This document shows positions 37,948 through 46,304 of a stretch of 64,000 nucleotides of DNA, piece by piece. The number at the start of each line of letters is the position of its first letter. Position 1 is the first letter of the stretch. The stretch lies in NCBI RefSeq assembly GCF_009711205.1, contig NZ_WMIG01000006.1:156240-220239 (forward strand), read 5' to 3'. The notes beneath the pieces were generated by a model, which saw only the letters and a list, made by a program, of their open reading frames with translations, did no database searches and was not told the origin of the DNA. Position numbers and translations under genes: made by a program. The stretch is from Paracoccus litorisediminis (GTDB lineage Bacteria; Pseudomonadota; Alphaproteobacteria; Rhodobacterales; Rhodobacteraceae).

Positions 37948-38909
37948 TGGCTGCTCCCGCTGCAACCAAGGAAGGGCTGCGCGATTGCCGCGATGCCTGG
38001 GCCGCGACCATCGTCGATCTGGCCGCGAATGATCCGCGCATTGTCGCCGTGGTGAACGATTCCATCGGCTCGTCCAAACTGGGCGGCTTCCAGAAGCAGT
38101 TCCCGGACCGGCTGGTCAATGTCGGTATCGCCGAGCAATGTATGGTCGGCGTCGGCGCAGGTCTGGCCAATGGCGGCAAGATCCCCTTCGTCTCGGCGGC
38201 GTCCTGCTTTCTGACCGGCCGCTCGCTGGAACAGGTCAAGGCCGATATCGCCTATGCCGGTTTCAACGTGAAGCTGGTCGGCCAATCCTCGGGCGTGGCT
38301 TACGGCGAGCTGGGCGCGACGCATCATTCGATCGAGGATTTCGCCTGGCTGCGCCCGCTGACCCAGATCACCGTCATCGTCCCTGCCGATGCCTGGGAAA
38401 CCGCCGAGGCGGTGAAATGGGCAGCCGGCCATGAAGGCCCGGTCTATCTGCGCCTGTCGCGAATGCCGGTTCCGGATCTTGCCGTGGAAAACCGCGTCTT
38501 CCGCCCCGGCAAGGCCGAGACGCTGCGCGCGGGTAGCGACGTCACGCTGATCGCCAATGGCACGATTTCGCATATCGCGCTTGCTGCCTCGGACCTGTTG
38601 GCGGCCGAAGGGATCAATGCCCGCGTGCTGAACATGGCGACGCTGAACCCTCTGGACGAGGAAGCCGTTCTGGCCGCCGCCGAGGAAACCGGGGCCATTG
38701 TCACCGCCGAAGAGGCCTCGATCCGTGGCGGTCTGGGTGGCGCGGTGGCGGAACTCACCTCGGCCCATCGCCCTGTCCCGGTCGAGCGCGTGGGCTTCCC
38801 CGGCTTCCTGCCCACCGGTTCGGTCGAATGGCTGTTCAACGAATATGGCCTGACGCCCGAGGGTATCGCCACCCGCGCGAAACTGTCCCTGCAAAGGTCC
38901 GGTAAGTGA
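37947..38909 (+). CDS. Transketolase-like subunit B (C-terminal half)
   Basis: A 320-residue partner carrying the pyrimidine-binding and C-terminal transketolase domains. RLVNVGIAEQCMVGVGAGLA contains the catalytic Glu that activates ThDP. The middle has YGELGATHHSIEDFAWLRP and the end LNMATLNPLDEEAVLAAAEETG. Coupled to subunit A by a TGATG overlap and to the kinase by a GTGA overlap. Together the halves should move a two-carbon ketol unit from the kinase product to an aldose phosphate. Confidence 0.93.
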   Translation: MAAPAATKEGLRDCRDAWAATIVDLAANDPRIVAVVNDSIGSSKLGGFQKQFPDRLVNVGIAEQCMVGVGAGLANGGKIPFVSAASCFLTGRSLEQVKADIAYAGFNVKLVGQSSGVAYGELGATHHSIEDFAWLRPLTQITVIVPADAWETAEAVKWAAGHEGPVYLRLSRMPVPDLAVENRVFRPGKAETLRAGSDVTLIANGTISHIALAASDLLAAEGINARVLNMATLNPLDEEAVLAAAEETGAIVTAEEASIRGGLGGAVAELTSAHRPVPVERVGFPGFLPTGSVEWLFNEYGLTPEGIATRAKLSLQRSGK

Positions 38910-40363
38910 GCGAGGCTCCCCTTGTCCTCGCCATTGACCAGGGCACGACCAATACCAAGGCGGTGCTGGTCGATCCCTCGGGCCGCATCCATGCCCGAGC
39001 CAGCGCGCCCCTGACCACGGCCTATCCGCAGCCCGGCTGGGCCGAGCAATCGGCCCTTGCGATCTGGGACAGCGTGCGGGATGTGGTGGCGCAACTGGCC
39101 GGGGCCTCGGGGCGGATCGCGGCCATCGCTCTGGCCAACCAGCGCGAAACACTGGTGCTGTGGGACGCAGAAACCGGCCAGCCCATCGCCCCCGCGATCA
39201 TCTGGCAATGCCGCCGTACCGCCGAGACTTGCGCCCGGCTGATCGCCCAAGACCATGACGCCCGCGTGGTCGAACTGACCGGCCTGGGCATCAACCCCTT
39301 GTTTCCGGCATCGAAACTGGGCTGGGCGATGGAGAACATCCCCGCCGCGCGCGATCTGGCCGCGCAAAGCCGGCTGCGGGCGGGCACGGTGGACGCGTGG
39401 CTGCTTTGGAAGCTGACCGGCGGCGCAAGCTTCCTGACCGATCATTCCAACGCGTCGCGCACCCAGCTTTTCGACACTCAGCGGCTGGAATTCAGCCCCG
39501 AGCTTTGCTCCCTGTTTGGCGCGCCGATCGAGGCCCTGCCCCGCCCGGTTCCGTCAGATTCCGAATTCGGCCTGACCGCCCCGCAGGCCACCGCCCTGCC
39601 CGCCGGCATCCCGATCCGGGCGATGATGGGCGACAGCCATGCCGCGCTGAACGGACATGGCGTGCGCGCACCCGGCCCGGTCAAGGCGACCTTCGGCACC
39701 GGTTCCTCGCTGATGACGCTGACGCCGGGGCGGGTGGCCTCAAGCCACGGACTGTCGGGCACCATTGCCTGGACCGACCGAAACGGCACCGCCTATGCGC
39801 TGGAAGGCAATATCACTGTCTCGGCACAGGCGGCAGGCTTCATGGCCGCGTTGTTGGGGATACAGGATGCCCGCGCCCTGTCCGATCTGGCGCAAAGCGT
39901 GCCGGATGCCGGCGGCGTGGTCTTTGTCCCGGCGCTGGCTGGTCTTGGCGCGCCACATTGGGATGACCGCGCGACCGGTCTGGTCACCGGCATGACCCAT
40001 GCCACCCGGCCTGCGCATCTGGCCCGCGCCACTTTCGAGGCCATCGCCCATCAGATCGCCGATGTCCTGACCGCGATGGAGCGTGACATCGGCCACCCTC
40101 TGGCGGATCTGCGCGCCGATGGCGGGGCGTCGGGGAACCCGTTCCTGATGCAGCTTCAGGCCGATCTTCTGGACCGCCCCGTGCTGCGCGCCGAGGTTGA
40201 AGAAGTCGGGGCATTGGGGGCCGCCGCCATGGCCTTTGCCGCTTTGGGATATTCCGCGCCGCCGGGTGAAAGCACCACCCGTTTCGCGCCCGGCATGGAC
40301 CTCACGCAGCGCGCGCATCTGCGCGAAATCTGGGCAAACGCGGTCGCGCGGGCGCGGCACTGA
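38906..40363 (+). CDS. FGGY-family sugar kinase
   Basis: A 485-residue carbohydrate kinase with the N-terminal phosphate motif LAIDQGTTNTKAVLVD, a substrate-region GTVDAWLLWKLTGG, and C-terminal LRADGGASGNPFLMQLQADLL, the FGGY signature 2 area. The start is GTG, overlapping subunit B by 4 bases. It resembles glycerol and xylulose kinases; in this operon its substrate is most likely the ketose made by the isomerase, and its product the inducer of the DeoR protein. Confidence 0.92.
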   Translation: MSEAPLVLAIDQGTTNTKAVLVDPSGRIHARASAPLTTAYPQPGWAEQSALAIWDSVRDVVAQLAGASGRIAAIALANQRETLVLWDAETGQPIAPAIIWQCRRTAETCARLIAQDHDARVVELTGLGINPLFPASKLGWAMENIPAARDLAAQSRLRAGTVDAWLLWKLTGGASFLTDHSNASRTQLFDTQRLEFSPELCSLFGAPIEALPRPVPSDSEFGLTAPQATALPAGIPIRAMMGDSHAALNGHGVRAPGPVKATFGTGSSLMTLTPGRVASSHGLSGTIAWTDRNGTAYALEGNITVSAQAAGFMAALLGIQDARALSDLAQSVPDAGGVVFVPALAGLGAPHWDDRATGLVTGMTHATRPAHLARATFEAIAHQIADVLTAMERDIGHPLADLRADGGASGNPFLMQLQADLLDRPVLRAEVEEVGALGAAAMAFAALGYSAPPGESTTRFAPGMDLTQRAHLREIWANAVARARH

Positions 40364-40441
40364 ATCGCCGCGGCGCGAAATTCGTTCATGCCGCGGCGCG
40401 GCGCATTGAAGTCCTCGAACTGCGTTGCTATGTCGCAGTTA

Positions 40442-40563
40442 TTCTCAGGGCGGGGTGCGATTCCCCACCGGCGGTGATAGCCCGCGAGCGCCCTTGCCTT
40501 GGCTAGGGGTCAGCAGATCCGGTGAAATTCCGGGGCCGACGGTATAGTCCGGATGAAAGAGAA
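40442..40563 (+). ncRNA. FMN riboswitch (RFN element)
   Basis: The hallmark conserved parts occur in order: TTCTCAGGGCGGGGTG, CCCCACCGGCGGTGAT, AGCCCGCGAGCG, GGTCAGCAGATCCGGT, TTCCGGGGCCGACGGT, and ATAGTCCGGATGAAAGAGAA. The ends pair as TTCTC (40442-40446) with GAGAA (40559-40563) to form P1. It lies 81 bases upstream of the lumazine synthase ATG and should shut that gene down when FMN is abundant. Confidence 0.97.
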
Positions 40564-40609
40564 CCGACAGGGATTCCGGCCAGCCCGGCATCCTTCAAGG
40601 CATGCCTTG

Positions 40610-40638
40610 GGACCTGACGCAACCGACCGCAGGGGTCC
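40610..40638 (+). promoter_or_regulatory. Predicted ribosome-site sequestering stem below the FMN riboswitch
   Basis: GGACCTG (40610-40616) can pair with CAGGGGTCC (40630-40638) with two bulged G. The second arm contains the Shine-Dalgarno AGGGG of ribH, ending 9 bases before its ATG. Closing this stem would hide the ribosome site, so control is probably at translation initiation; no T-tract terminator is present. Confidence 0.6.
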
Positions 40639-40644
40639 TGAATT

Positions 40645-41124
40645 ATGACGACCAAGACGAAATCCCCCCGTATCGCCTTTATCAAGGCTCGTTGGCACGC
40701 CGATGTGGTGGACCGCGCGCATGAAGGCTTTCTGGCCGAGGCCGCGACGCTGATCCCCGGTGCCGTGACCGACGCCTTCGACGTGCCCGGCGCGTTCGAG
40801 ATGCCGTTGCTGGCCAAGAAACTGGCACAGACCGGCCGTTATGACGCAGTCGTCGCCGCCGCGCTGGTGGTCGATGGCGGTATCTATCGCCACGATTTCG
40901 TGGCCGCCGCCGTGGTCAATGGGCTGATGCAGGCCGGGCTGGAAACCGGCGTGCCGTGTTTCTCGGTCTCGCTGACGCCGCACAACTATCAGGAAACCGA
41001 GCTGCACACCGGCTTCTTCCGTGAGCATTTCGTCAAGAAGGGCGCCGAGGCCGCCAATGCCGTCGCCCAGATGCTGACGCTGGAAGCCGAGCTTTCCGCA
41101 TCCGCTCAAAGCGCCGCGGCCTGA
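40645..41124 (+). CDS. ribH: 6,7-dimethyl-8-ribityllumazine synthase, type II
   Basis: A 159-residue riboflavin-pathway enzyme that joins the pyrimidine diamine with dihydroxybutanone phosphate. It is the RibH2 type known from Brucella and rhizobia: IAFIKARWHADVVD at the N-terminus, GAFEMPLLAKKLA, YRHDFVAAAVVNGLMQ and the phosphate-binding region LTPHNYQETELH. It is a single gene under the FMN riboswitch, separate from the main rib operon, as is usual for RibH2. Confidence 0.96.
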   Translation: MTTKTKSPRIAFIKARWHADVVDRAHEGFLAEAATLIPGAVTDAFDVPGAFEMPLLAKKLAQTGRYDAVVAAALVVDGGIYRHDFVAAAVVNGLMQAGLETGVPCFSVSLTPHNYQETELHTGFFREHFVKKGAEAANAVAQMLTLEAELSASAQSAAA

Positions 41125-41134
41125 CGCGACCCAA

Positions 41135-41162
41135 CGTGACGCCGGGCCATTCCGGCGTCACG
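41135..41162 (+). terminator. Hairpin after ribH
   Basis: Perfect 11-bp stem CGTGACGCCGG / CCGGCGTCACG around 6 bases, 10 bases after the ribH stop. It is followed by ACAAGACC, with no T tract, so efficiency is uncertain. Confidence 0.65.
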
Positions 41163-41215
41163 ACAAGACCAAGAATTTCCTTGCCAAATTGCCGGACCGC
41201 GCCCATCACACGGTC

Positions 41216-42367
41216 ATGCAACCCAGCATCCGCCACCTTCGAATGTTCCTTGCGCTGGCGCGCAGTCATTCGGTGACGCGGGCCGCCGAATTGTGCCATG
41301 TCTCGCAGCCAGCGGTGACGCAGGCGATGGGCAAGCTGGCGCAGGAAACGGGACAGACCCTGTTCCACCGCAGCCCGCAGGGGCTTTTTCTGACGGATCC
41401 GGGCCAGACCTTGGCCCGTCGTGCCGCGCGCGCCTTGCAGATTCTGGATGCAGCCATGGCCGACATGGCCCGACCCGTCAGGGTGCAGGCGACATGGGCG
41501 CAGCTTTCGGCGCTGATCGCCGTCAGCGAGCTGCAGAATTTCACCCTTGCCGCGCGACATCTGGGACTGGCCCAGCCGACCGTGCATCGCTCGACCACGA
41601 CGCTGGAGCAGGCGGCGGGGGTGCTGTTCTTTCAACGCACCGCGCATGGGCTGATCACCACCCGCGCGGGCGAGCAACTGGCGCAGGCCGCGCGTCTGGC
41701 CATGGCGGAACTGGCGCAGGCCGAGTCCGAGCTGGCCGCATTGGCCGGACGCGAGGTCGGACGCATCGTCATCGGGGCGCTGCCGCTGTCACGCTCGGGG
41801 TGGTTGCCCTCGGCCATCCTCGAATTTCGCAAGCTGCGGCCCAGTTTTCCCTTTCAGGTCATCGACGGGCGCTATGATGAATTGCTGCTGGGCCTGCGCC
41901 GGGGCGAGATCGACATGGTACTGGGGGCGCTGCGCCTGCCCAGCCCGATTGAGGACATCACGCAGGAACGGCTGTTCGACGATGAGGTTGTGGCGGTCTC
42001 CCGCAAGGGTCATCCGCTGCTAAGCAAACCCGTGCTGACCGTCGACGACCTGACGGCACATCCTTGGGTCATGCCGCGCAAATCGACACCCATCCGCGCC
42101 ATTCTGGACGGTGTTCTGGCCGATGGTCCACCCAGCGTCATCGAAACCTCATCGGTGATCATGCTGCGCGAACTGCTGCTGGGCAGCGACCATCTGGGCG
42201 GCGTATCGCGCAGGCAGGCCGAGGTCGAGGCCGCCGCATTAGCCATCCTGCCCCTTCACCTGCCCGGCGCGATGCGCCCCATCGGCATCACCACTCGCAG
42301 CGGGTGGGAGCCGACCGGCGTCCAGCGCGACTTTCTTGAGATATTGCGCAAAGGCGCGGGCGGTTAA
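41216..42367 (+). CDS. LysR-type regulator with two tandem DNA-binding domains
   Basis: A 383-residue regulator, about 85 longer than ordinary LysR proteins. The extra length is a second LysR helix-turn-helix: domain 1 at residues 5-62 (HSVTRAAELCHVSQPAVTQA) and domain 2 at about 93-151 (QNFTLAARHLGLAQPTVHRS), each ending in the same AG/DPG-x-x-LA pattern. The substrate-binding domain follows from about 183 (VGRIVIGALPLSRSGWLP). It overlaps the convergent DUF1932 gene by 4 bases. It is the obvious candidate regulator of the TRAP and gal-type genes beyond. Confidence 0.9.
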   Translation: MQPSIRHLRMFLALARSHSVTRAAELCHVSQPAVTQAMGKLAQETGQTLFHRSPQGLFLTDPGQTLARRAARALQILDAAMADMARPVRVQATWAQLSALIAVSELQNFTLAARHLGLAQPTVHRSTTTLEQAAGVLFFQRTAHGLITTRAGEQLAQAARLAMAELAQAESELAALAGREVGRIVIGALPLSRSGWLPSAILEFRKLRPSFPFQVIDGRYDELLLGLRRGEIDMVLGALRLPSPIEDITQERLFDDEVVAVSRKGHPLLSKPVLTVDDLTAHPWVMPRKSTPIRAILDGVLADGPPSVIETSSVIMLRELLLGSDHLGGVSRRQAEVEAAALAILPLHLPGAMRPIGITTRSGWEPTGVQRDFLEILRKGAGG

Positions 42368-43224
42368 AGTTTGGCCAGCACGGCGTCCGCACGTTGCGGA
42401 AAACTGTCATCGCCGGGCGCAAGCTGCATGTCGCCCAGACGCTGCTGCCAGTCGGCGCTGGCACTGGACAGCGCATTGGGCAGGTTCAGCTCGGCCAGCG
42501 TGGCGGCGACCTCACGCATCTCGGCGGCGCGGCGATGGCCATGGACCATCATCCGCTCAAGGTTGTAGGCGGCCTGCGCGGGCCAGTTGATGCCTGGATT
42601 TGAAGCCGCAAGCGAGGCAAGGACCGCCCCCTCGACCCCGGCGCGGCGCGCGGCCAGCAGGCATTCGGCGGTCAGCGCCTCCATCCCCTTGATCATGACC
42701 GAGCGGATCATCTTGATCGACGAGGCATCGCCCACCGTCGCGCCCGCGATCCGGGCCTGCATGCCAAGCGTCTCAAGAAACCGCGCAGCCACTTCGGCAT
42801 GAGGTCCCGCGATCAGCAAGGGCGTGCGGTGCAGCTTGGGATGGACCGGGGCCATGATCGCGACATCGACATAACGCCCGCCCACTGCCGAGATCAACTC
42901 TGCGGCACGGCGTTTCGCGCCAGGGGAGCAGCTGTTGCCGTCCAGCCAGAATGCGCCCTTGGGCAGATAGGGCGCTGCCTGTTCAGCGGCCTCGACCGCG
43001 CGATCGGCGGTGACAAGGCAGAAAACAGCCTCGGCCCCGTCCAAGGTCCCCGCGCGATCCGTCAACAAAGTGACGCCTGTGCGCGCCGCCCGAGCAGCAG
43101 GGGTGTCGCTTTTCACATCATAGGCCCGCGCGTGGCTGGCCGCGTCCGGTCCCCAGCCGGTGACAAATGCCTCGGCCGCCTCGCCAAAGCCGATAAAGGC
43201 AAGCTGCGGGTGGGTTTGAGTCAT
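42364..43224 (-). CDS. NAD(P)-dependent dehydrogenase of the 6PGDH/HIBADH class with DUF1932 domain
   Basis: A 286-residue beta-hydroxyacid dehydrogenase-like protein. The nucleotide motif is LAFIGFGEAAEAFVTGW, with Glu where a glycine loop usually continues, and the catalytic Lys is in ASSIKMIRSVMIKGMEAL. The C-terminal part matches DUF1932. CGGAGA precedes the ATG at 43224. It is the last gene of the TRAP operon, 50 bases after the large permease. The role may be oxidation of the imported compound or of a ring-cleavage product; from memory, the same family accompanies gallate- or protocatechuate-type genes elsewhere. Confidence 0.85.
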   Translation of the reverse strand: MTQTHPQLAFIGFGEAAEAFVTGWGPDAASHARAYDVKSDTPAARAARTGVTLLTDRAGTLDGAEAVFCLVTADRAVEAAEQAAPYLPKGAFWLDGNSCSPGAKRRAAELISAVGGRYVDVAIMAPVHPKLHRTPLLIAGPHAEVAARFLETLGMQARIAGATVGDASSIKMIRSVMIKGMEALTAECLLAARRAGVEGAVLASLAASNPGINWPAQAAYNLERMMVHGHRRAAEMREVAATLAELNLPNALSSASADWQQRLGDMQLAPGDDSFPQRADAVLAKL

Positions 43225-43274
43225 GGCAGTCTCCGTGATGGAAAAGGCGGCCCATTGCGCGGGCCGCCACAGTT

Positions 43275-44579
43275 TCAACCAAACATGGAATCGGGAATGA
43301 ACAGCGCGATCTGCGGGATCAGGATGACAAGGATCAGCCCGACCACCATTGCGAGCAAAAACGGCATCACGCCCCGGAAGACCGTCGCCAGCGGCACATC
43401 CCCCGCCACGCCGCGCACGACAAACACGTTCAGCCCGACCGGGGGCGTGATCATCCCCATCTCGATCACGATCACCGCGACGACACCGAACCAGATAGGA
43501 TCGAAGCCAAGGCCGGTGATGACCGGAAACACGATCGGGATCGAAATCACCAGCATCGACAGCCCGTCCATGAACATCCCCATGACGACATAGGCCAGGA
43601 TGATGACGATCAGCGTACCGTAAGCGCCAAGGCCCAGGCCCTGCAGCCCCTGCCCCAGCAGCGCCGGTATCTGGGTCACGGCAAAGAACGGGTTCAGCAC
43701 ATTCGCACCGATCACGATCATGTAGAGCATGGCCGATGTCTTGAGCGTATCCATCACCGCGGCCCCGAACCCCGTCCAACTGAGCCTGCGCGCCGCCATT
43801 GCCAGCAGGATCACCAGAGCCGCGCCGATCCCCGACGCCTCGACCGGCGTGAAGGCGCCGACATAGATGCCGCCGATGGTCAGGACCATCACCGCCAGCA
43901 GCGGCGCGGCGCGGCCAAGGATGCGGAAGCGCTCGGCCATCGGCACGTTCGGTCCTGCCGGGGCCAGCGCCGGGTTGCGTCTTGCCACCAGCCAGACTGT
44001 CGCGATGAACAGACCCGTCAGCATCAGGCCGGGCAGGATGCCCGCCATGAACAGCCGCCCGATCGATTGTTCGGTCAGGATGGCGTAAAGCACGAAGCCG
44101 GTTGAGGGCGGGATCAGGAAGCCCAGCGTGCCGCCCGCAGCGACCGATCCGGTCGCCAGACCATCGGCATAGCCCAACCGTCGCATCTCGGGCAGGGCAA
44201 CCTTGCCGATGGTGACCGCGGTCGCCACTGACGAACCCGACACCGCCGAAAACGCCGCACAGCCCAGAACCGAGGCCGAGGCCAGTCCGCCCCGAAAATG
44301 CCCGACCCATGCGAAGGCCGCGTCATAAAGCCCGCGCGAAAAACCTGCCGCCGAGGCGATGTTTCCCAGCAGCACGAACATCGGCACGACGATCAGGGTT
44401 TCGCTGGCGACGGCCGAGTAGCTCTCGGTCAGGATCAGCGCGCCGGCGGTGCGAAAGCCCTCCAGCGCCCACATGCCGAAGAAGCCGGAAAGCAACATGG
44501 CAAAGGCCACGGGCGTGCGGAAGATCATCAGGAAAAACAGAAGGAAGATGCCCAGAAGGCCGATCGTGGTCGGTGCCAT
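43275..44579 (-). CDS. TRAP transporter large permease (DctM type)
   Basis: A 434-residue membrane protein with a dozen or so helices of the DctM/IT family. MGALSVATAVTIG-like repeats appear as GSSVATAVTIGKVALPEM, and the end has IEMGMITPPVGLNVFVV, a Na+ and substrate-site signature. ATG at 44579 overlaps the DctQ stop by one base. With DctQ and DctP it drives Na+-dependent uptake of an organic acid. Confidence 0.93.
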   Translation of the reverse strand: MAPTTIGLLGIFLLFFLMIFRTPVAFAMLLSGFFGMWALEGFRTAGALILTESYSAVASETLIVVPMFVLLGNIASAAGFSRGLYDAAFAWVGHFRGGLASASVLGCAAFSAVSGSSVATAVTIGKVALPEMRRLGYADGLATGSVAAGGTLGFLIPPSTGFVLYAILTEQSIGRLFMAGILPGLMLTGLFIATVWLVARRNPALAPAGPNVPMAERFRILGRAAPLLAVMVLTIGGIYVGAFTPVEASGIGAALVILLAMAARRLSWTGFGAAVMDTLKTSAMLYMIVIGANVLNPFFAVTQIPALLGQGLQGLGLGAYGTLIVIILAYVVMGMFMDGLSMLVISIPIVFPVITGLGFDPIWFGVVAVIVIEMGMITPPVGLNVFVVRGVAGDVPLATVFRGVMPFLLAMVVGLILVILIPQIALFIPDSMFG

Positions 44580-45079
44580 CAGCGGGCTCCTTCGCGCAGG
44601 ATGGCGAGGGTCTGCACCGCAAAGACCAGCACGCACAGCCCCATGCCAACAGCAAGGATGCCGTAGAATGGCCAGATTGGCAGGCCAAGCATATTGGTGG
44701 TGTCCCCGAACTCATGCGCGTCCAGCGCCTTGATGACGGCGCGGCGGACCAGCACCGACAGCACGAAGCCCGACAGCAGCCTTGATCCGACATCACCGAT
44801 AAACCGCCCCCAGCGGCCAATGGCATTGTCAAAGACATCGACCCCGACATGGCCGCCCCGCGCCGTGCAATAGGGCATCGCGGCCATGACCAGTACCACG
44901 GCAGTCATCTGGTTGATCTCGTTCAGACCCAGAACCGGGGTGTCAAAGACATAGCGCAGCACGACACCTGCCGAGATCACCACCACCATGAAGATCAGCG
45001 CCCCTGCGGCCAGCATGGCCAGCCACAGGGTTGCCCGGTCCAGACTGTCGGACCGGGCGCGGTCCCAAAACCTGCGCAT
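44579..45079 (-). CDS. TRAP transporter small permease (DctQ type)
   Basis: A 166-residue membrane protein with four helices. The family feature RYVFDTPVLGLNEI is near residue 45, followed by HVGVDVFDNAIGRW. Begins 4 bases after the binding-protein stop and overlaps the large permease start. Confidence 0.9.
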   Translation of the reverse strand: MRRFWDRARSDSLDRATLWLAMLAAGALIFMVVVISAGVVLRYVFDTPVLGLNEINQMTAVVLVMAAMPYCTARGGHVGVDVFDNAIGRWGRFIGDVGSRLLSGFVLSVLVRRAVIKALDAHEFGDTTNMLGLPIWPFYGILAVGMGLCVLVFAVQTLAILREGAR

Positions 45080-45083
45080 CGGC

Positions 45084-46055
45084 TTACCGGACCTTCAGCG
45101 CATCGGCCACGGCCTGCGCGCCATCGGTCCCGGCCAGCACCGTTTCCGTGACCTTGGCGGCGGCGGCATCGAATTCGGCCACCGCAGCGGCGTCCAGCGT
45201 GATCACCTCTTTGCCCGGGGTTTTGGCGAAGGCGGCAAGCCCCTTTTCGGCGACGGTCAGCTGTACCTTTTGCCCGTCCAGCGAGGCCTGCTTGCCTGCG
45301 GCTTTCACCGCCTCTTGCTGTGCGGGGCTCAGCGCGTCAAAGGCGTCGCGGTTCATGATGATGAAGAAGGGCGAGTTGGTCGTCTGCATCCCCTTGGTGA
45401 TGTAATTCGCCACCTCGGACAGCTTGAAGGCACTGACCGCCGTGCCATCGATCATCGCCGCGTCAATCACGCCGGTCTGCATGGCGTTGTAGATTTCAGA
45501 CACCGGCATCGAGACCGGCGTGCCGCCCCATGCCTCAACCAGCAGGCCGGTATTGCGCGAGGGCACGCGGACCTTCAGCCCCTTTACATCGGCCAGATTG
45601 CGGACCGGCTTGTCGCGGGTGAACAGCAGGTTTTCGGCGCTGGACCACAATGCGACCAGTTGCACACGACGATAGTCGTGGTCGAAATCGCCCAGATGCT
45701 TCCACAAGGTCTCGGTCCCGGTCGCCTCGTCCAGCATCCCCGGCAGCTCGGCGGTCAGCGTCAGCGGAAATTGCGAGGCTGTATAACCGGGCAGCGAGAC
45801 TGCCAGCTCGGCCACGCCATCGACGACGCGGGAATATTGCTCGACCGGGCCGGCGCCCAATTCGCCGCCATTATACAGCTTGACGGTGACTTCGCCCTTG
45901 GTGGCCTCATCGACGGCCTTGGCGAAAGGATCGAATGCGCCCGCGACATAGGGATGGGTCGGCGGCATGAAGTTGGCGAACTTCAGTTCCTCGGCCAGCG
46001 TGGCGGTAGTGCCTAGCGCCAGCGCAAGAGCAGCCAGCTTGAAAGCGGATCTCAT
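45084..46055 (-). CDS. TRAP transporter substrate-binding protein (DctP type)
   Basis: A 323-residue periplasmic binder. The signal peptide MRSAFKLAALALALGTTATLA ends at about residue 21. The body has GLKVRVPSRNTGLLVEAWGG, where the Arg binds the ligand carboxylate in TRAP binders, and QTGVIDAAMIDG. First gene of the leftward operon, divergent from the galB operon; an aromatic or tricarboxylic acid is the likely cargo. In Pseudomonas the corresponding gallate transporter GalT is an MFS protein, so this is a different solution. Confidence 0.92.
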   Translation of the reverse strand: MRSAFKLAALALALGTTATLAEELKFANFMPPTHPYVAGAFDPFAKAVDEATKGEVTVKLYNGGELGAGPVEQYSRVVDGVAELAVSLPGYTASQFPLTLTAELPGMLDEATGTETLWKHLGDFDHDYRRVQLVALWSSAENLLFTRDKPVRNLADVKGLKVRVPSRNTGLLVEAWGGTPVSMPVSEIYNAMQTGVIDAAMIDGTAVSAFKLSEVANYITKGMQTTNSPFFIIMNRDAFDALSPAQQEAVKAAGKQASLDGQKVQLTVAEKGLAAFAKTPGKEVITLDAAAVAEFDAAAAKVTETVLAGTDGAQAVADALKVR

Positions 46056-46162
46056 GTCTTTCCTCCCGTTGGCGGGTCGTTTTTCGCCCGCATATGGGGG
46101 ATGGTTACGGCGGCCAGCCGGCCCGCGACCAATTCAAAGCCGTCATCTCGCCATAATTTTGC

Positions 46163-46219
46163 GCTATAGCTGTTATGATTTGACTGACATGGTGTCGGAT
46201 AATCAAATACATCTATAGC
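46163..46219. promoter_or_regulatory. Inverted repeats in the divergent TRAP/gal promoter region
   Basis: In the AT-rich divergent gap, GCTATAGC (46163-46170, itself a palindrome) and CTATAGC (46213-46219) lie 43 bases apart. Between them ATGATTTGA and TCAAATACAT form a further imperfect inverted repeat (46175-46212). LysR regulators bind such paired sites, and the double-domain LysR protein at 41216 is the likely binder. Confidence 0.5.
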
Positions 46220-46304
46220 ACAAACTTATCGCGTGCCCCGCCCTTCCAATTTGCGCATCCGGAGCAGGAAGGACAGTTTGCGGGCAACCGATCCGGAGGA
46301 AAGA

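Noticed and set aside
42364..44310. One 648-codon frame on the minus strand, seeming to fuse two proteins
   Set aside because: The upstream two thirds are an out-of-frame reading of the DctM gene. Only the part from 43224 is a real protein (DUF1932 dehydrogenase), with its own ribosome site.
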